This document shows, piece by piece, positions 4,391 through 5,535 of a stretch of DNA of 5,535 nucleotides; positions within the stretch are counted from its first letter, which is position 1, and every line of letters starts with the position of its first letter. A program made the translations under genes and the position numbers. The stretch is from Spirochaetales bacterium. Its GTDB lineage: Bacteria; Spirochaetota; Spirochaetia; DSM-27196; PWMO01. The DNA lies in contig SKLB01000159.1 of assembly GCA_007123465.1 (NCBI GenBank), positions 1-5,535 of the forward strand, in the 5' to 3' direction. The notes under the pieces are model-generated. The model did no database searches. It was not told the origin of the DNA and saw nothing but the letters and a program-made list of their open reading frames with translations.

Positions 4391-5535
4391 ACAACACTAC
4401 ACTCGAGACTCAGCAGCGCGCCGTGCGGCAAGTCGACGGACGCTTGAACCACGCGCAGCGTGACAAACGTCTGCTTCATCTGCAGCAGATTGTCGACAGC
4501 AACGAGCTCGGAATCAATGATGTGGCGGGAGGCGGGGAGGTCAACAACCACGTCCACACCACATTTTCGTTCAGTCCCTATTCGCCGGCCTGCGCCGCCT
4601 TTATGGCGCGCTACACCGGGCTGCAGGCGGTTGGCAGCGTTGATCACGACTCGATTGGTGCGGCCGATGAGATGAACGAGGCCGGCAGGATTCTCGGTAT
4701 CGGTACAACCGTAGGCTACGAGTTACGCGTCCATTTCTCGGCTACCGCGCTGGAAGGCAGGAAGCTCAACAATCCGGACTCGGCCAATATCGGCTACATG
4801 GTGATTCACGGGGTGCCGCAGCCGGCAGTGGATGCGGTGGCCGATTTTCTGAAGCCGATTCAGCGTGCCCGCAATGAGCGCAACCGGCGCCAGGTGGCTC
4901 GCCTGAACCAGCTCCTGCAGCGGGCCGGGATTGAATCGATTGATTTCGATTCCGAGGTGCTGGCGATCTCTCAGGCTGCCTCAGGCGGAGCGGTGACCGA
5001 GCGCCACATTCTCTTCGCGCTTGCACAGCGCATCCTGGGCCAGGCCGCTACGCAGAGGGCCGTGTCCGACTATCTGCGGAAAACGTTTGCAATCGATGTT
5101 CCCGATCGTCTGTCATCGTTCATCGATGATTCCGCCAATCCGCATCGCAGCTACGATCTGCTCGGCATCCTCAAGAGCGCGTTTCTGCCGCAATTCTTTG
5201 TCCAGCCCGACCACCAGGAGTGCATCGGCGTTGCTGGAGCGGTAGAGTTTGCCAGGTCGATCGGGGCGATTCCGTGCTACGCCTATTTGGGAGACGTCGG
5301 TGAGTCGCCCACCGGCGACAAAAAGGCCGAAAAATTCGAGGACGAGTATCTCGATGTTCTCTTCCCCGAGATCAGGCGGCTCGGCTTTCTCGGAGTTACC
5401 TACATGCCACCGCGAAATACCCGCGAACAACTGCTTCGCATCAGGCAGCTCTGTCAGCAGTACGGATTCATGGAAATATCCGGGGTAGATATCAACAGCT
5501 CACGCCAGCTGTTCACCTGTCCCGAGATCATGCAG
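4387..5535 (+). CDS. large PHP-domain metal-dependent phosphoesterase (3' end outside window)
   Basis: The frame is open for 383 codons to the window edge. After a polar N-terminal extension of about 50 residues, a PHP (polymerase and histidinol phosphatase) domain begins. It shows NNHVHTT with His55/His57, VDHDS with Asp86/His87, GYELRVHF with Glu112 and MVIHG with His141. A basic stretch with repeated Arg (160-172) and TERHILFAL (204-212, His207) mirror TrpH/RNase AM-type PHP proteins. The region AIPCYAYLGD (294-303) sits where the usual AHP motif is expected but has Tyr, and GVDINSSRQ (366-374) has Asn where the final DxH motif has His. TrpH-type proteins hydrolyse pAp-like 3',5'-bisphosphates and short 5'-phosphorylated RNAs; the substrate here is unknown. 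It is longer than TrpH (about 280-300 residues) because of the extension and insertions. No signal peptide is seen. The start is fixed by the ATGA overlap and AAGGA. Confidence 0.82.
   Translation, partial: MNNTTLETQQRAVRQVDGRLNHAQRDKRLLHLQQIVDSNELGINDVAGGGEVNNHVHTTFSFSPYSPACAAFMARYTGLQAVGSVDHDSIGAADEMNEAGRILGIGTTVGYELRVHFSATALEGRKLNNPDSANIGYMVIHGVPQPAVDAVADFLKPIQRARNERNRRQVARLNQLLQRAGIESIDFDSEVLAISQAASGGAVTERHILFALAQRILGQAATQRAVSDYLRKTFAIDVPDRLSSFIDDSANPHRSYDLLGILKSAFLPQFFVQPDHQECIGVAGAVEFARSIGAIPCYAYLGDVGESPTGDKKAEKFEDEYLDVLFPEIRRLGFLGVTYMPPRNTREQLLRIRQLCQQYGFMEISGVDINSSRQLFTCPEIMQ

Overview
The window (5535 bases, GC-rich) is fully packed bacterial chromosome with ordinary house-keeping genes. 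There is no sign of mobile DNA, CRISPR, rRNA or tRNA. The lineage is best guessed as a GC-rich spirochaete (Spirochaetaceae-like): the UDPGP-family pyrophosphorylase, the DFDG-type DHH phosphoesterase and the long PHP protein all look like proteins I associate with Spirochaetes and some anaerobic Firmicutes or Deltaproteobacteria. This is an impression from protein style, not a database result.

Layout. (1) Positions 1-312, plus strand: the 3' end of a dCTP deaminase gene (dcd). (2) Positions 276-3330, minus strand: a tight three-gene run, transcribed glk (glucokinase), then a UDPGP-family UTP--sugar-1-phosphate uridylyltransferase, then hisI (phosphoribosyl-AMP cyclohydrolase). Both internal junctions are 4-base start/stop overlaps (ATGA and GTGA). 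The hisI tail overlaps the dcd tail convergently by 37 bases, and both stop codons lie in opposite arms of one inverted repeat. (3) Positions 3331-3433: the only intergenic space, a 103-base divergent control region. It holds a consensus TATAAT 8 bases before the glk start, a self-symmetric TATTATA core, and a hairpin that abuts the Shine-Dalgarno of the rightward gene. (4) Positions 3434-5535, plus strand: a DHH/DHHA1 phosphoesterase gene and, again with an ATGA overlap, a large PHP-domain protein that runs off the window.

How the genes may work together. glk makes glucose 6-phosphate. The uridylyltransferase would activate a sugar 1-phosphate (probably glucose 1-phosphate) to a UDP-sugar, with a phosphoglucomutase needed in between that is not in the window. 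hisI is a lone histidine gene carried at the end of this sugar unit. The rightward pair couples two metal-dependent phosphoesterase folds (DHH and PHP). Known members of both superfamilies act on 3',5'-bisphosphorylated nucleotides such as pAp and on short RNAs, so a shared nucleotide or oligonucleotide turnover role is a reasonable but unproven reading.

The most unusual points are the probably leaderless glk transcript from a symmetric -10 core, the stop-to-stop inverted repeat between dcd and hisI, the DHH-PHP pairing, and apparent substitutions of metal ligands in the PHP protein. I see no clear evidence of a wholly new system.
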